Shown here piece after piece: positions 27,781 through 36,067 of a stretch of 64,000 nucleotides of DNA (position 1 is its first letter; the number at the start of each line of letters is the position of its first letter). The notes under the pieces are model-generated. The model did no database searches and was not told where the DNA came from. It saw only the letters and a list, made by a program, of their open reading frames with translations. The position numbers and the translations under genes were made by a program. This DNA comes from Aeromicrobium sp. Root344. GTDB taxonomy: Bacteria > Actinomycetota > Actinomycetes > Propionibacteriales > Nocardioidaceae. The stretch lies in contig NZ_LMDH01000001.1 of the NCBI RefSeq assembly GCF_001425755.1, positions 2,678,749 to 2,742,748 on the forward strand, given 5' to 3'.

Positions 27781-27880
27781 CCGGGGTTGATGTTAGTCGA
27801 CCCGGTCTCGGCACGCGGGTAGACGTCGCTGACGGGGGACCACTGTGACCTGCCGGTTCAGCGCGCCGTGCCGACGTACG

Positions 27881-28351
27881 TTATGCCCCGAGGCCGAGGT
27901 CCTTGCGGAGCTTGGCGACGTGGCCCGTGGCCTTGACGTTGTACTGCGCGAGGACAATGGTGCCGGCATCCACGACGAACGTCGAGCGGATGACGCCCTC
28001 GACGACCTTGCCGTAGAGCTTCTTCTCGCCGTACGCGCCCCACGCCTCGAGCACCGCGCGGTCGGGGTCCGACAGCAACGTGATCGTCAGCCCGTCGCGC
28101 TCACGGAACTTCGCGAGCTTCTCCGGCTTGTCCGGCGAGATGCCGAGCACCGTGTAGCCCTCGGCCTGCAGCCGGTCGATCGAGTCGCTGAAGTCGCAGG
28201 CCTGCTTGGTGCATCCCGGCGTCATGGCGGCGGGGTAGAAGTAGACGATGACCTTCTGGTCCTTGAAGTCCGAGAGCGTGACCTCGTCACCCGCGTCGTT
28301 CGTGAGCGTGAAGTCGGGTGCCGTGTCGCCAGGCTGCAGCCGCGTCGTCAT
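27881..28351 (-). CDS. bcp: Thioredoxin-dependent peroxiredoxin, BCP type
   Basis: A 156-residue thiol peroxidase reducing H2O2 and organic hydroperoxides. GDTAPDFTLTNDAG is the family N-terminus; peroxidatic Cys47 and resolving Cys52 are five residues apart in MTPGCTKQACDF, the atypical 2-Cys BCP pattern. The C-terminus has GVIRSTFVVDAGT. ATG 28351 fits homologs. It is divergent from the DUF3618 gene across 73 bases. Confidence 0.94.
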   Translation of the reverse strand: MTTRLQPGDTAPDFTLTNDAGDEVTLSDFKDQKVIVYFYPAAMTPGCTKQACDFSDSIDRLQAEGYTVLGISPDKPEKLAKFRERDGLTITLLSDPDRAVLEAWGAYGEKKLYGKVVEGVIRSTFVVDAGTIVLAQYNVKATGHVAKLRKDLGLGA

Positions 28352-28424
28352 GGGCACTATCCTGACGTACGTGTGCAGGTGAGTGGCCTGCACCCTCCGC
28401 AGACCCAGGTGAGTGAGGCGCGAC

Positions 28425-28673
28425 GTGGCGAAGGCCAAACCCGACCAGATGGTCGACGAGATCGACGAGATCCGAGAGCGGCTGGCCGACACGGTCGACG
28501 CGCTGATCGACCGCACCAACCCTCGCAACATCGCGCGCCGCAGCCTCTACAACCTCCGCTCGCGGTTCGTCGACGAGACGGGTTCGCCCAAGCTCGGCAC
28601 GATCGTCCCCTTGGTCGGCGGCACGGTCGCGGTCGTGGCCGGGATCATCGTCATCCGCAAACTCGTGCGCTGA
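28425..28673 (+). CDS. DUF3618 family protein, membrane-anchored
   Basis: An 82-residue protein. The N-terminal helix DEIDEIRERLADTVDALI is the DUF3618 hallmark; a C-terminal hydrophobic helix TIVPLVGGTVAVVAGIIVI anchors it to the membrane. GTG 28425 with TGAGG about 7 bases upstream is preferred to a start 4 codons earlier. Function unknown; the FUSC gene follows 34 bases later. Confidence 0.82.
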   Translation: MAKAKPDQMVDEIDEIRERLADTVDALIDRTNPRNIARRSLYNLRSRFVDETGSPKLGTIVPLVGGTVAVVAGIIVIRKLVR

Positions 28674-28707
28674 CGATGCGGCGTACGCCCTTGCGTCGGA
28701 GCTGAGT

Positions 28708-29826
28708 GTGGGCCCGGGGCGCGACATCCCGCTGCGTCGCCTCCGGCTGCGCAGGCCGGCCGACACGCTGCAGGACCGGCTCTACGTCCTGCGTCGCCGC
28801 TGGCGCACCCTCGTACGCCTGAGCCTCGGCACCGCGATCGCCTACTTCATCGCGACGCACGTCCTCGACCACCGGCAGGCGTTCTTCGCCCCGATCGCGT
28901 GCATCATCGTGCTGATCGCCGGGGCGGGCCTCCGTGGCCGCACCTCGTACGAGCTGGTGGTCGGCGTGTCCCTGGGCGTGCTGGTGGGGGAGCTGCTGAT
29001 CCTCGGCATCGGCCGGGGCACGTGGCAGATGGCGCTGGTCGTGACGTTGACGGTCGTGGTCGGGACGCTGCTGGGGCTCAAGGGCCTGGCGCTGACCCAG
29101 TCGGCGACCTCGTCGGTGCTGCTCGCGGCGGTGATCCCGGTCGCCGGCTCGGGCAACCCTGCGGTCACCCGGTTCCTCGACGCGCTGGTCGGCGGCGCGG
29201 TGGGGCTCGCGATGGTCCTGCTGATCCCGCGCAACCCGGTCCGTGACATCGACCGCGAGGTGCAGGGCTTCCTGCGACGGCTCGCCGGCATCCTCAGTCG
29301 TACGGCGCAGGCCTTGCGCACCGTGGACGCCAAGCTCGCCGACATCGCGCTCGACGAAGCGCGGTCGATGCAGCCCCAGGTCGAGTCGATGACGTCGACC
29401 GCGGCCAACGTCAGTGAGATCGCCCGGATGTCGCCGATGCGCTGGAAGCAGCGCGACCACGTCGAGACCTACGTCGCCACGGTGCGTGACCTCGACAACG
29501 CGATCCGCGACGCGCGAGTGCTGGCCCGCAAGACCTCGACCCTGCTGCGCCGCGGTGAGGTCGTGCCGCCCGACATGGACCAGGCGATCGACGCCCTGGC
29601 CCGGGCCGTCGGCATCTTCGCGGACGACCTCTCGGAGCACGAGGACTTCGACCACGCGCGGCAGGAGCTCATCGAGGCGGCGCGGATGGCCACGGTCGCG
29701 CTGCCCACCGCGATGACGATGAACAGCGCCTCGATCGCCGCCCAGGTCCGCTCGCTCGCCGCGGACCTGCTGTACGCCAGCGGCTACACCAGGGACGAGA
29801 TCGACGACCGCCTCGAGTTTGACTGA
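28708..29826 (+). CDS. FUSC family membrane protein (aromatic acid exporter-like)
   Basis: A 372-residue protein. Residues 40-175 hold about six helices typical of the FUSC/DUF939 module (GTAIAYFIATHVLDHRQAFF, GVSLGVLVGELLILGIGRG, TATSSVLLAAVIPV-like segments); residues 180-370 are soluble and helical with coiled-coil character. Relatives such as AaeB export aromatic acids. GTG 28708 is the first reasonable start after the DUF3618 gene. Confidence 0.85.
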   Translation: MGPGRDIPLRRLRLRRPADTLQDRLYVLRRRWRTLVRLSLGTAIAYFIATHVLDHRQAFFAPIACIIVLIAGAGLRGRTSYELVVGVSLGVLVGELLILGIGRGTWQMALVVTLTVVVGTLLGLKGLALTQSATSSVLLAAVIPVAGSGNPAVTRFLDALVGGAVGLAMVLLIPRNPVRDIDREVQGFLRRLAGILSRTAQALRTVDAKLADIALDEARSMQPQVESMTSTAANVSEIARMSPMRWKQRDHVETYVATVRDLDNAIRDARVLARKTSTLLRRGEVVPPDMDQAIDALARAVGIFADDLSEHEDFDHARQELIEAARMATVALPTAMTMNSASIAAQVRSLAADLLYASGYTRDEIDDRLEFD

Positions 29827-29906
29827 GCGAGCGAGTGCAACGAGCGAACGCGCTCAACCACCTGCGAACCACTCCTCAGCCAACCTTCAGCTTCGCGTAC
29901 GCGTGA

Positions 29907-29928
29907 GTTCCGGCAGAGTTCACCCGCG
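29907..29928 (+). promoter_or_regulatory. PHO-box-like direct repeat before the alkaline phosphatase gene
   Basis: Two adjacent 11-base units, GTTCCGGCAGA (29907-29917) and GTTCACCCGCG (29918-29928), match the 11-base direct-repeat layout of actinobacterial PhoP boxes (GTTCACC core). They lie 17 bases before ATG 29946. Phosphate-starvation control by PhoR-PhoP is the natural reading. Confidence 0.6.
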
Positions 29929-29945
29929 CGCGATGGGCTGCGGGC

Positions 29946-31361
29946 ATGAACTCATACAGGGGAAACACCAGCAGGCGCACCGTCGTCGGCATCGCAGCAG
30001 CCGCCGTGATCGTCGGTGCCGCCACGACCAGCGCGATCGGCGCGGCGCACGACCTTTCCGAGCACGGCGGAGCGACCCGCCTTTCCGGAGACCAGAGCAA
30101 GACCCTCAAGTCCGCCATCGACGGCGGCCGGGCTGACAACGTCATCCTGCTCATCGGCGACGGCATGGGCGACTCCGAGATCACCTCGGCACGCAACTAC
30201 CAGTACGGGGCCGACGGCCGGTTCCCCGGCATCGACGCGCTGCCGTTCACAGGCCAGTACACGACGTTCTCGCTGACCAAGGACGGCAAGGTCGACTACG
30301 TCCCCGACTCCGCCGCGACCGGGGGCGCCTGGGCGACCGGCACCAAGACGTACGACAACGCGGTGTCGGTCGACATCCACGGCACGGCGCAGCCGACCCT
30401 GCTGGAGCTGGCCAAGAAGCGCGGACTCAAGACCGGCGACGTCACGACCTCGGAGATCCAGGACGCGACGCCGGCCGTGCAGGTCTCGCACATCTCGGCC
30501 CGTTCCTGCTACGGCCCGGTCAAGACGACCGCGACGTGCCCCGAGGCGGCGCTGGAGAACGGCGGCCGGGGCTCGATCAGCGAGCAGCTGCTCAAGACCC
30601 GCCCCGATGTGACCCTGGGCGGAGGCGCGGCGACGTTCAACGAGAAGGCCACCGCCGGGAAGTGGAAGGACCTCACGCTCCTCGACCAGGCCGAGCGCCG
30701 CGGCTACCAGCTGCCGACCGACCTGGCGTCGCTCAACAAGATCACGAAGGCCAACCAGAAGCAGCCCGTGCTCGGACTGTTCGGTCCCGGCAACCTCCCG
30801 GTGCGCTGGGTCGGACCCGCCGCGACCATCGACGGCAGCAAGAAGCCGGCCGAACGATGCAAGGACAACACAGCGCGTCCGGCGACGCAGCCGTCGCTCG
30901 CTGCGATGACCAAGAAGTCGATCCAGCTGCTCGATCAGGGCAACAAGAAGGGATTCTTCCTCCAGGTCGAGGGCGCGAGCATCGACAAGCAGGATCACGC
31001 TGCAGACGCGTGTGGCCAGATCGGTGAGACGGTCGACCTCGACGAGGCAGTCAAGGTGGCTCTGGACTTCGCCAAGAAGGACAAGCACACGACGGTCATC
31101 GTCACGGCCGACCACGCCCACACGAGCCAGATCATCGAGGCCGGCAGCACGTCGCCCGGGCTCACGGCGAACCTGCTGACCAACGAGGGCAGCCCGATGA
31201 CGCTCAACTACGGCACCTCCCCGGCCGGGGGCTCGCAGCAGCACACGGGCACGCAGCTCCGCGTCGCGGCCTACGGACCCCAGGCGGCGAACTTCGTCGG
31301 GCTGACGGACCAGACCGACATGTTCTTCACGATCTCGCGGGCTCTCACGCTCAAGCACTAG
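29946..31361 (+). CDS. phoA: Exported alkaline phosphatase
   Basis: A 471-residue PhoA-type phosphomonoesterase. The N-terminus is a signal peptide ([20 protein letters not shown]). Metal-binding Asp72 lies in [13 protein letters not shown] and the phosphorylated Ser122 in [22 protein letters not shown] and [11 protein letters not shown] carry further metal ligands, and [10 protein letters not shown] the last His. It releases phosphate from organic esters outside the membrane, in keeping with the PHO-box-like repeat upstream. A large hairpin follows the stop. Confidence 0.95.
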   Translation: MNSYRGNTSRRTVVGIAAAAVIVGAATTSAIGAAHDLSEHGGATRLSGDQSKTLKSAIDGGRADNVILLIGDGMGDSEITSARNYQYGADGRFPGIDALPFTGQYTTFSLTKDGKVDYVPDSAATGGAWATGTKTYDNAVSVDIHGTAQPTLLELAKKRGLKTGDVTTSEIQDATPAVQVSHISARSCYGPVKTTATCPEAALENGGRGSISEQLLKTRPDVTLGGGAATFNEKATAGKWKDLTLLDQAERRGYQLPTDLASLNKITKANQKQPVLGLFGPGNLPVRWVGPAATIDGSKKPAERCKDNTARPATQPSLAAMTKKSIQLLDQGNKKGFFLQVEGASIDKQDHAADACGQIGETVDLDEAVKVALDFAKKDKHTTVIVTADHAHTSQIIEAGSTSPGLTANLLTNEGSPMTLNYGTSPAGGSQQHTGTQLRVAAYGPQAANFVGLTDQTDMFFTISRALTLKH

Positions 31362-31376
31362 CCCGCTTGCTGCCGC

Positions 31377-31427
31377 TGTCGCGGCCGTCGGACCCCGTCA
31401 CGCACGGGCCTTTCGGCGGCCGCGACA
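31377..31427 (+). terminator. Two-tier hairpin after phoA
   Basis: TGTCGCGGCCG (31377-31387) pairs perfectly with CGGCCGCGACA (31417-31427), and CCCGT-cacgc-ACGGG forms a second hairpin within. There is no U-tract, so this is a probable but unproven transcription end. Confidence 0.5.
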
Positions 31428-31436
31428 CGCCGAATG

Positions 31437-31464
31437 TTTACAACATGTATTTGGATGCGATACG
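31437..31464 (+). promoter_or_regulatory. Predicted sigma-70-type promoter of the 31-codon gene
   Basis: TTTACA (31437-31442) and GATACG (31459-31464) with a 16-base spacer lie in an AT-rich patch. TACA-aca-TGTA (31439-31449) is a small dyad over the -35, and GCTCCG-ca-CGGAGC (31476-31489) is an inverted repeat in the predicted leader. Confidence 0.45.
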
Positions 31465-31516
31465 TTTCTCAAACTGCTCCGCACGGAGCGACGAAATGTA
31501 GAAGGAGGTGGACCTC

Positions 31517-31612
31517 ATGAAGAAGCTCATCAACTCGACTCTCGCCCTCACCTGGCGCGATGCCGTCGCGTCTTTTGACGGTCCGACCTCCGGAGCAGTG
31601 CACCTGAAGTAG
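31517..31612 (+). CDS. Small peptide gene, 31 residues, with strong ribosome binding site
   Basis: AAGGAGGT (31502-31509), one of the strongest ribosome binding sites in the window, stands 7 bases before ATG 31517. The frame ends at TAG 31610-31612 and a rho-independent terminator begins 20 bases later, so this is a self-contained transcription unit. The peptide starts MKKLINSTLALTWRD and ends GPTSGAVHLK; it has no Cys and no clear membrane helix. It could be a bioactive peptide, a leader peptide, or a small structural protein. No family is recognised. Confidence 0.55.
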   Translation: MKKLINSTLALTWRDAVASFDGPTSGAVHLK

Positions 31613-31632
31613 CCCAACCTCGTTGGCACTTC

Positions 31633-31669
31633 TGCCGCTTCGGATCTTCGATCTGAGGCGGCAATTTTT
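31633..31669 (+). terminator. Rho-independent terminator after the 31-codon gene
   Basis: A 14-base-pair stem (two G-U pairs) runs from TGCCGC at 31633 to GCGGCA ending at 31663 around the loop TTC, followed by A-TTTTT. It is the clearest intrinsic terminator in the window. Confidence 0.85.
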
Positions 31670-31735
31670 ATGTGCACAGTCCGTTTGTCCGAACATCTAC
31701 TCCACACATCCAACCTTCAAGAGAGGAGGCGCGCT

Positions 31736-31981
31736 ATGACCACGAAGCCCGATACACGACTCATGCCCGCACAGAACCCGACCGATCCGACCACAGGAAA
31801 CGATCGAGAGGGGGTGAAGGCCGTGGGTATTCTCAACTCCCGTCCGGGCCGCAAGCGCGCCTGGGACGAGATGTCCGAGATCGACCGTGTCGTGCTCCTG
31901 GAGTCGGTGCGTCAACGCCGCAAGATCCAGAAGCAGAACCTCGCGATCCAGAACGAGATCCGGCTGCGCAGCTTGCGCTGA
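31736..31981 (+). CDS. Small basic hypothetical protein, 81 residues
   Basis: ATG 31736 follows AGGAGG by 6 bases. The first 30 residues look disordered; the rest is a long, highly charged helix: RPGRKRAWDEMSEIDRVVLL, then ESVRQRRKIQKQNLAIQNE and RLRSLR. A nucleic-acid-binding or coiled-coil role is possible. It sits between the terminator of the 31-codon gene and a convergent terminator, so it needs its own promoter or readthrough. No family is recognised. Confidence 0.6.
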   Translation: MTTKPDTRLMPAQNPTDPTTGNDREGVKAVGILNSRPGRKRAWDEMSEIDRVVLLESVRQRRKIQKQNLAIQNEIRLRSLR

Positions 31982-31994
31982 TCTCAGCACGAGG

Positions 31995-32036
31995 GACGAG
32001 CGGCGGGTGGGGAGCAGTCCCCGCTCGCCGCTCGTC
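31995..32036. terminator. Bidirectional terminator hairpin between convergent genes
   Basis: GACGAGCGGCG (31995-32005) pairs perfectly with CGCCGCTCGTC (32026-32036), with further pairing inside. It separates the 81-codon gene from the convergent aldolase-like gene ending at 32042. Confidence 0.65.
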
Positions 32037-32041
32037 GTCGT

Positions 32042-32917
32042 TCAGCGAGCGGTGATGGCCTCGTGCAGGGCCAAGATGCGTTGCGCATCGCGAACGTGAA
32101 GCTCCTCGACCATACGGCCGTTGTACGTCACGACGCCCTGACCAGCGGCCTTGGCGTCCTCGAACGCCGAGATCATCGCCTTGGCGTGCTCGACCTCGTC
32201 GCCGGACGGCCCGAACACCGCGTTGGCCGGTTCGACCTGGCTCGGGTGGATCAACGTCTTGCCGTCAAAGCCCATCTCGCGGCCCTGACGTGCCTCGGCG
32301 TCGAAGCCCTCGAGGTTCTTCACGTCGTTGTAGACGCCGTCAAGGATGACCTTGCCGGCGGCGCGAGCGGCGAGCAGCGCGATCGACAGCGACGTCAGCA
32401 CGACGGGGTTGCGACCTGGCACATGGAGGCCGTAGGTCTCGTTGACGACGTCGTTCGTGCCCATCACGATCACGGTCAGGCGGTCGTGGGCCGCGGCGAT
32501 CTCGGCGGCCTGGAGCAGGGCCACGGGCGTCTCGACCATCGCCCACAGTGCCGTCCTCTCAGGTGCTCCGGCGTCCTCGAGGGCGGCCACGAGCTGCCGG
32601 ACCTCCGTAGCGGAGTTGACCTTGGGCACGAGCACCGCATCGGGGCCGGCTTGACCCGCGGCGGCGAGGTCGGCCTCGTGCCACTCGGTCCCGATGCCGT
32701 TGACGCGGATCGCGAGCTCGCGATGGCCGTACTCGCCGGATGTCACGGCGGCGCACACGCGCTCTCGGGCTTCGGGCTTGGCGTCGGGCGCGACGGCGTC
32801 CTCGAGGTCGAGGATCAAGGCGTCGGCGTCGATGCCCTTGGCCTTCTCGAGCGCGCGCTCGTTGGCACCGGGCATGTAGAGGACCGAGCGACGGGGCCGC
32901 AGGAGGGTGTCGTTCAT
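32042..32917 (-). CDS. CitE/HpcH-HpaI aldolase family protein (possible malyl-CoA thioesterase, Mcl2-like)
   Basis: A 291-residue TIM-barrel lyase-family protein. RRSVLYMPGANERALEKA, ADALILDLEDAVAPDAK (metal-binding Asp) and VPKVNSATEV are CitE-like; MVETPVALLQA has the metal-binding Glu and FDGKTLIHPSQVEPAN the CoA-binding end. ATG 32917 is preceded by AGGAG. It follows the malyl-CoA lyase-like gene by 8 bases; in Rhodobacter the comparable pair is a lyase plus a malyl-CoA thioesterase, which suggests but does not prove the activity. Confidence 0.85.
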   Translation of the reverse strand: MNDTLLRPRRSVLYMPGANERALEKAKGIDADALILDLEDAVAPDAKPEARERVCAAVTSGEYGHRELAIRVNGIGTEWHEADLAAAGQAGPDAVLVPKVNSATEVRQLVAALEDAGAPERTALWAMVETPVALLQAAEIAAAHDRLTVIVMGTNDVVNETYGLHVPGRNPVVLTSLSIALLAARAAGKVILDGVYNDVKNLEGFDAEARQGREMGFDGKTLIHPSQVEPANAVFGPSGDEVEHAKAMISAFEDAKAAGQGVVTYNGRMVEELHVRDAQRILALHEAITAR

Positions 32918-32925
32918 GGGGGCTC

Positions 32926-33984
32926 CTAGAGGTCGTAGGCGGCGGCGAGCTCGGGATCGCGGTCGGCAAGCGCCTTGGCGAGGTCGAGCATGACCTGGCA
33001 CTGCTTGCAGGACGCGTCATCCTCCATCTTGCCGTTGATCATGACGGCGCCGGAGCCGTCGCCCATCGCCTCGACGACCTCCTTGGCGTGCGCGACGTCT
33101 GCCGGGTCGGGGGAGAAGACCTTGCGAGCAATGTCGATCTGCACGGGGTGGAGGCTCCACGCGCCGACGCAGCCCAGCAGGAAGGCGTTGCGGAACTGGT
33201 CCTCGCACGCGACGACGTCCTTGATGTCACCGAACGGGCCGTAGAACGGCAGGATGTCGTTGGCCGCACAGGCGTCGACCATGCGCGCGATCGTGTAGTG
33301 CCACAGGTCCTGCTGGTACGTCGTCCGGCCGGCATAGAGATCGTCGCCCGTCGGATCCTCGCGGACGAGGTAGCCGGGGTGGCCGCCGCCGACGCGCGTC
33401 GTCTTCATGCGGCGGCTGGCGGCCAGGTCGGCGGGGCCGAGCGAGATGCCCTGCATGCGGGGGCTCGCGGCCGCGATCTCCTCGACGTTCGTCATGCCCT
33501 CGGCGGTCTCGAGGATCGCGTGGACCAGGATCGGCCGGGTCAGGCCGGCGCGGGCCTCGAGCTGCGCGAGCAACCGGTCGACGTAGTGGATGTCCTGCGC
33601 GCCCTCGACCTTGGGCACCATCACGACGTCGAGCTTGTCGCCGATCTCGGTGACCAGGGTGATGAGGTCGTCGAGCGCCCACGGGGAGTCGAGGCTGTTG
33701 ATGCGGGTCCACAGCTGGGTCTGGCCGAAGTCGGTCTGCTTCGCGACGTCGACGAGGCCCTGACGCGCGGCCTCCTTGTTCTCGGTCTTGATCGCGTCCT
33801 CGAGGTTGCCCAGGATGATGTCGACCTTGGTGGCGATCTCCGGGACCTTGGCCTGCATCTTCGCGTTGCTGGGGTCGAAGAAGTGGATCATCCGGCTCGG
33901 GCGGAACGGGACGTCCGCGACCGGGGCGGGTGCGCCGACGGCCAGAGGGCGAAGGAATGCTCGGGGATTTCGCACGCGGGTCAC
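32926..33984 (-). CDS. Malyl-CoA/beta-methylmalyl-CoA lyase-like protein (Mcl1)
   Basis: A 352-residue HpcH/HpaI-family lyase. The N-terminal [65 protein letters not shown] and [20 protein letters not shown] follow the Mcl1 pattern, and a C-terminal CoA lid region with CKQCQ is present. Such enzymes split malyl-CoA to acetyl-CoA and glyoxylate in the ethylmalonyl-CoA pathway or in glyoxylate assimilation. GTG 33984 is the likely start; GTG 33975 is possible. Confidence 0.85.
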   Translation of the reverse strand: MTRVRNPRAFLRPLAVGAPAPVADVPFRPSRMIHFFDPSNAKMQAKVPEIATKVDIILGNLEDAIKTENKEAARQGLVDVAKQTDFGQTQLWTRINSLDSPWALDDLITLVTEIGDKLDVVMVPKVEGAQDIHYVDRLLAQLEARAGLTRPILVHAILETAEGMTNVEEIAAASPRMQGISLGPADLAASRRMKTTRVGGGHPGYLVREDPTGDDLYAGRTTYQQDLWHYTIARMVDACAANDILPFYGPFGDIKDVVACEDQFRNAFLLGCVGAWSLHPVQIDIARKVFSPDPADVAHAKEVVEAMGDGSGAVMINGKMEDDASCKQCQVMLDLAKALADRDPELAAAYDL

Positions 33985-33998
33985 TTCTCTTCTCTGCT

Positions 33999-34014
33999 GA
34001 GGACAAAACTCCTC
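33999..34014. promoter_or_regulatory. Small palindrome upstream of the lyase operon
   Basis: GAGGA-caaaac-TCCTC is a perfect 5-base inverted repeat 15 bases upstream of the lyase start codon. It is a possible operator; evidence is weak. Confidence 0.25.
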
Positions 34015-34076
34015 TCAGTATGTCCATCGGCCCGGGTGAGCGGCTAGGGCGGGGGTCACACCCCTCTCCGCCCGGG

Positions 34077-34095
34077 CCGTCAAGGTTCCGTCAAG
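34077..34095 (+). promoter_or_regulatory. Direct repeat, candidate OmpR/KdpE-type site before the potassium transporter gene
   Basis: CCGTCAAG occurs at 34077-34084 and again at 34088-34095, an 11-base period, as expected for head-to-tail binding of an OmpR-family regulator. It is 39 bases before GTG 34135, and such a regulator is encoded at the end of this three-gene cluster. Confidence 0.5.
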
Positions 34096-34134
34096 AAAAC
34101 CCGCGGGGGCACGAGTGGGCGATTCGATGGATCT

Positions 34135-36063
34135 GTGAACACAGTCAGCACCAAACGCCTGCTTGTCGGGCGCCCGCTCAGCTCCGCCCGCATGGACGAG
34201 ACCCTGCTGCCGAAGTGGCTGGCGTTGCCGGTCTTCTGCAGTGACCCGCTGTCCTCCAACGCCTACGCCACCGAGGAGATCCTGCTCGTGCTGAGCCTCG
34301 GAGGGCTGGCGCTCCTGCACCTGTCGCCGTGGATTGCACTCGCCGTCGTGGCTCTCCTGGCGATCGTCATCCTGTCGTACCGGGAGACCTGCCGCGCCTA
34401 CCCGAACGGCGGCGGCGCGTACACGGTCAGCAGGGACAATCTCGGGCGCAACGCCGCTCTCGTCGCGGCCAGCGCGCTGCTCGTCGACTACGTGCTGACG
34501 GTCGCGGTCTCCGTGGCAGCCGGGGTCTCGAACATCGTCTCAGCGTTCCCCTCCCTCGGACCTCATGCCGTGATGCTGGCTGCCGGTTTCGTCGCCGTGC
34601 TGGCTCTGATGAACCTCCGAGGCGTCAAGGAGTCCGGCACCTACTTCGCGGTGCCGACGTACGGCTTCATCGCCTGCATGTTCGTGATGATCGTCGTGGG
34701 CATGTGGTCGACGGCAACCGGTGACGCACCGCGGGCCGAGTCGGCGGCCATCTCGGTGCACGCGACCGGGGAGTACTCAGGCCTGCTGCTCGCCCTGCTC
34801 ATCCTTCGAGCCTTCGCCTCCGGCTGCACGGCTCTCACCGGAGTCGAGGCAGTGAGCAACGGTGTCCCGAGCTTCCGGAAGCCGGCAAGCCGCAACGCTG
34901 CTGCGACCCTGGCGATCATGGGGGGCCTGACGATCGTCATCTTCGTGGGGATCACAGCGCTCGCACTGATCACGAAGGTGCACGTCGCAGCCGACCCCTC
35001 GCAGCTCGTCGGGGCTCCCGACGGCTACGCGCAGAAGACCGTCATCGCACAGGTCGCCGGCGCCGTCTTCGGCCTCGACTCGCTCGGCTTCTACGCGGTC
35101 CAGGCGTTCACCGCCGCCATCCTGATCATGGCGGCGAACACGGCCTTCAACGGATTTCCGATCCTCGCCTCGATCCTCGCGAAGGACGGATTCCTGCCTC
35201 GGCAGATGTCACGGCGCGGGGATCGCCTGGTGTTCTCCAACGGCATCGTCATCCTCGCCGGGCTGTCCATCGGACTGCTGTGGGTCTTTGACGCCAGCAC
35301 GACCCGATTGATCCAGCTCTACATCATCGGCGTGTTCGCCTCGTTCACTCTCAGCCAGGCCGGGATGGTTCGCCACTGGCTGACGCTACGGCCGTCGCTG
35401 ACCGAGCTGAGCGAGAAGCGGCGACTTCTCCGGTCGCTGGGCATCAACGCCCTGGGAGCTGCGACGACCATGTTGGTCCTGGTCATCGTGCTCGTCACCA
35501 AGTTCACCCATGGCGCCTGGATCGTCGTCATCGCGATGCCGCTGGTCTTCGCGATGATGACCGCGGTCCGCCGGCACTACGACCGCATCGCCGACGAGCT
35601 GGCCGCGAGCCCGGGAGGTGTGCCCCTGCCGAGCCGCGTGCATGCCGTGGTGCTGGTCTCCAACCTGCAGATGCCGACGCTGCGCGCTCTCGCCTTCGCA
35701 CGGGCGACAGAGCCCAGCAGCTTGACCGCGGTCACGGCCAGGACGTCCGAGGAGGAGACGACCGCGTTGGTCGCCGCCTGGGAGGCCCGCGAGATACCCG
35801 TTCCCCTCACGATCCTGGACGCACCGTTTCGCGACCTCACCCATCCGGTCCTGTCGCACATCCGCCGGCTGCACCGCGAGAGCCCGCGGGACGTGGTCGC
35901 CGTCTTCATCCCTGAGTACGTCGTAGGACGCTGGTGGGAGAACTTGCTCCACAACCAGAGCGCCCTGCGCCTCAAGGCCCGGCTCTTGTTCGAACCCGGA
36001 GTCATGGTGACCAATGTCCCGTGGCAGCTGGACCGTCCGCCCCATGCCCCTGTGGGACGCTGA
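34135..36063 (+). CDS. APC-superfamily potassium transporter, KimA-like
   Basis: A 642-residue protein with about 12 helices (to residue 470) and a soluble C-terminal domain (about 480-640). Residues recalled as K+/H+ site residues of B. subtilis KimA have counterparts: Asp37 and Tyr44 in VFCSDPLSSNAYATEE, Asp118 in LLVDYVLTVAVS, and Thr235/Glu238 in CTALTGVEAVSNG. General amino acid permeases lack this set. The linked KdpDE-like two-component system supports potassium import. GTG 34135 has no clear ribosome binding site. Confidence 0.8.
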   Translation: MNTVSTKRLLVGRPLSSARMDETLLPKWLALPVFCSDPLSSNAYATEEILLVLSLGGLALLHLSPWIALAVVALLAIVILSYRETCRAYPNGGGAYTVSRDNLGRNAALVAASALLVDYVLTVAVSVAAGVSNIVSAFPSLGPHAVMLAAGFVAVLALMNLRGVKESGTYFAVPTYGFIACMFVMIVVGMWSTATGDAPRAESAAISVHATGEYSGLLLALLILRAFASGCTALTGVEAVSNGVPSFRKPASRNAAATLAIMGGLTIVIFVGITALALITKVHVAADPSQLVGAPDGYAQKTVIAQVAGAVFGLDSLGFYAVQAFTAAILIMAANTAFNGFPILASILAKDGFLPRQMSRRGDRLVFSNGIVILAGLSIGLLWVFDASTTRLIQLYIIGVFASFTLSQAGMVRHWLTLRPSLTELSEKRRLLRSLGINALGAATTMLVLVIVLVTKFTHGAWIVVIAMPLVFAMMTAVRRHYDRIADELAASPGGVPLPSRVHAVVLVSNLQMPTLRALAFARATEPSSLTAVTARTSEEETTALVAAWEAREIPVPLTILDAPFRDLTHPVLSHIRRLHRESPRDVVAVFIPEYVVGRWWENLLHNQSALRLKARLLFEPGVMVTNVPWQLDRPPHAPVGR

Positions 36064-36067
36064 CGAC

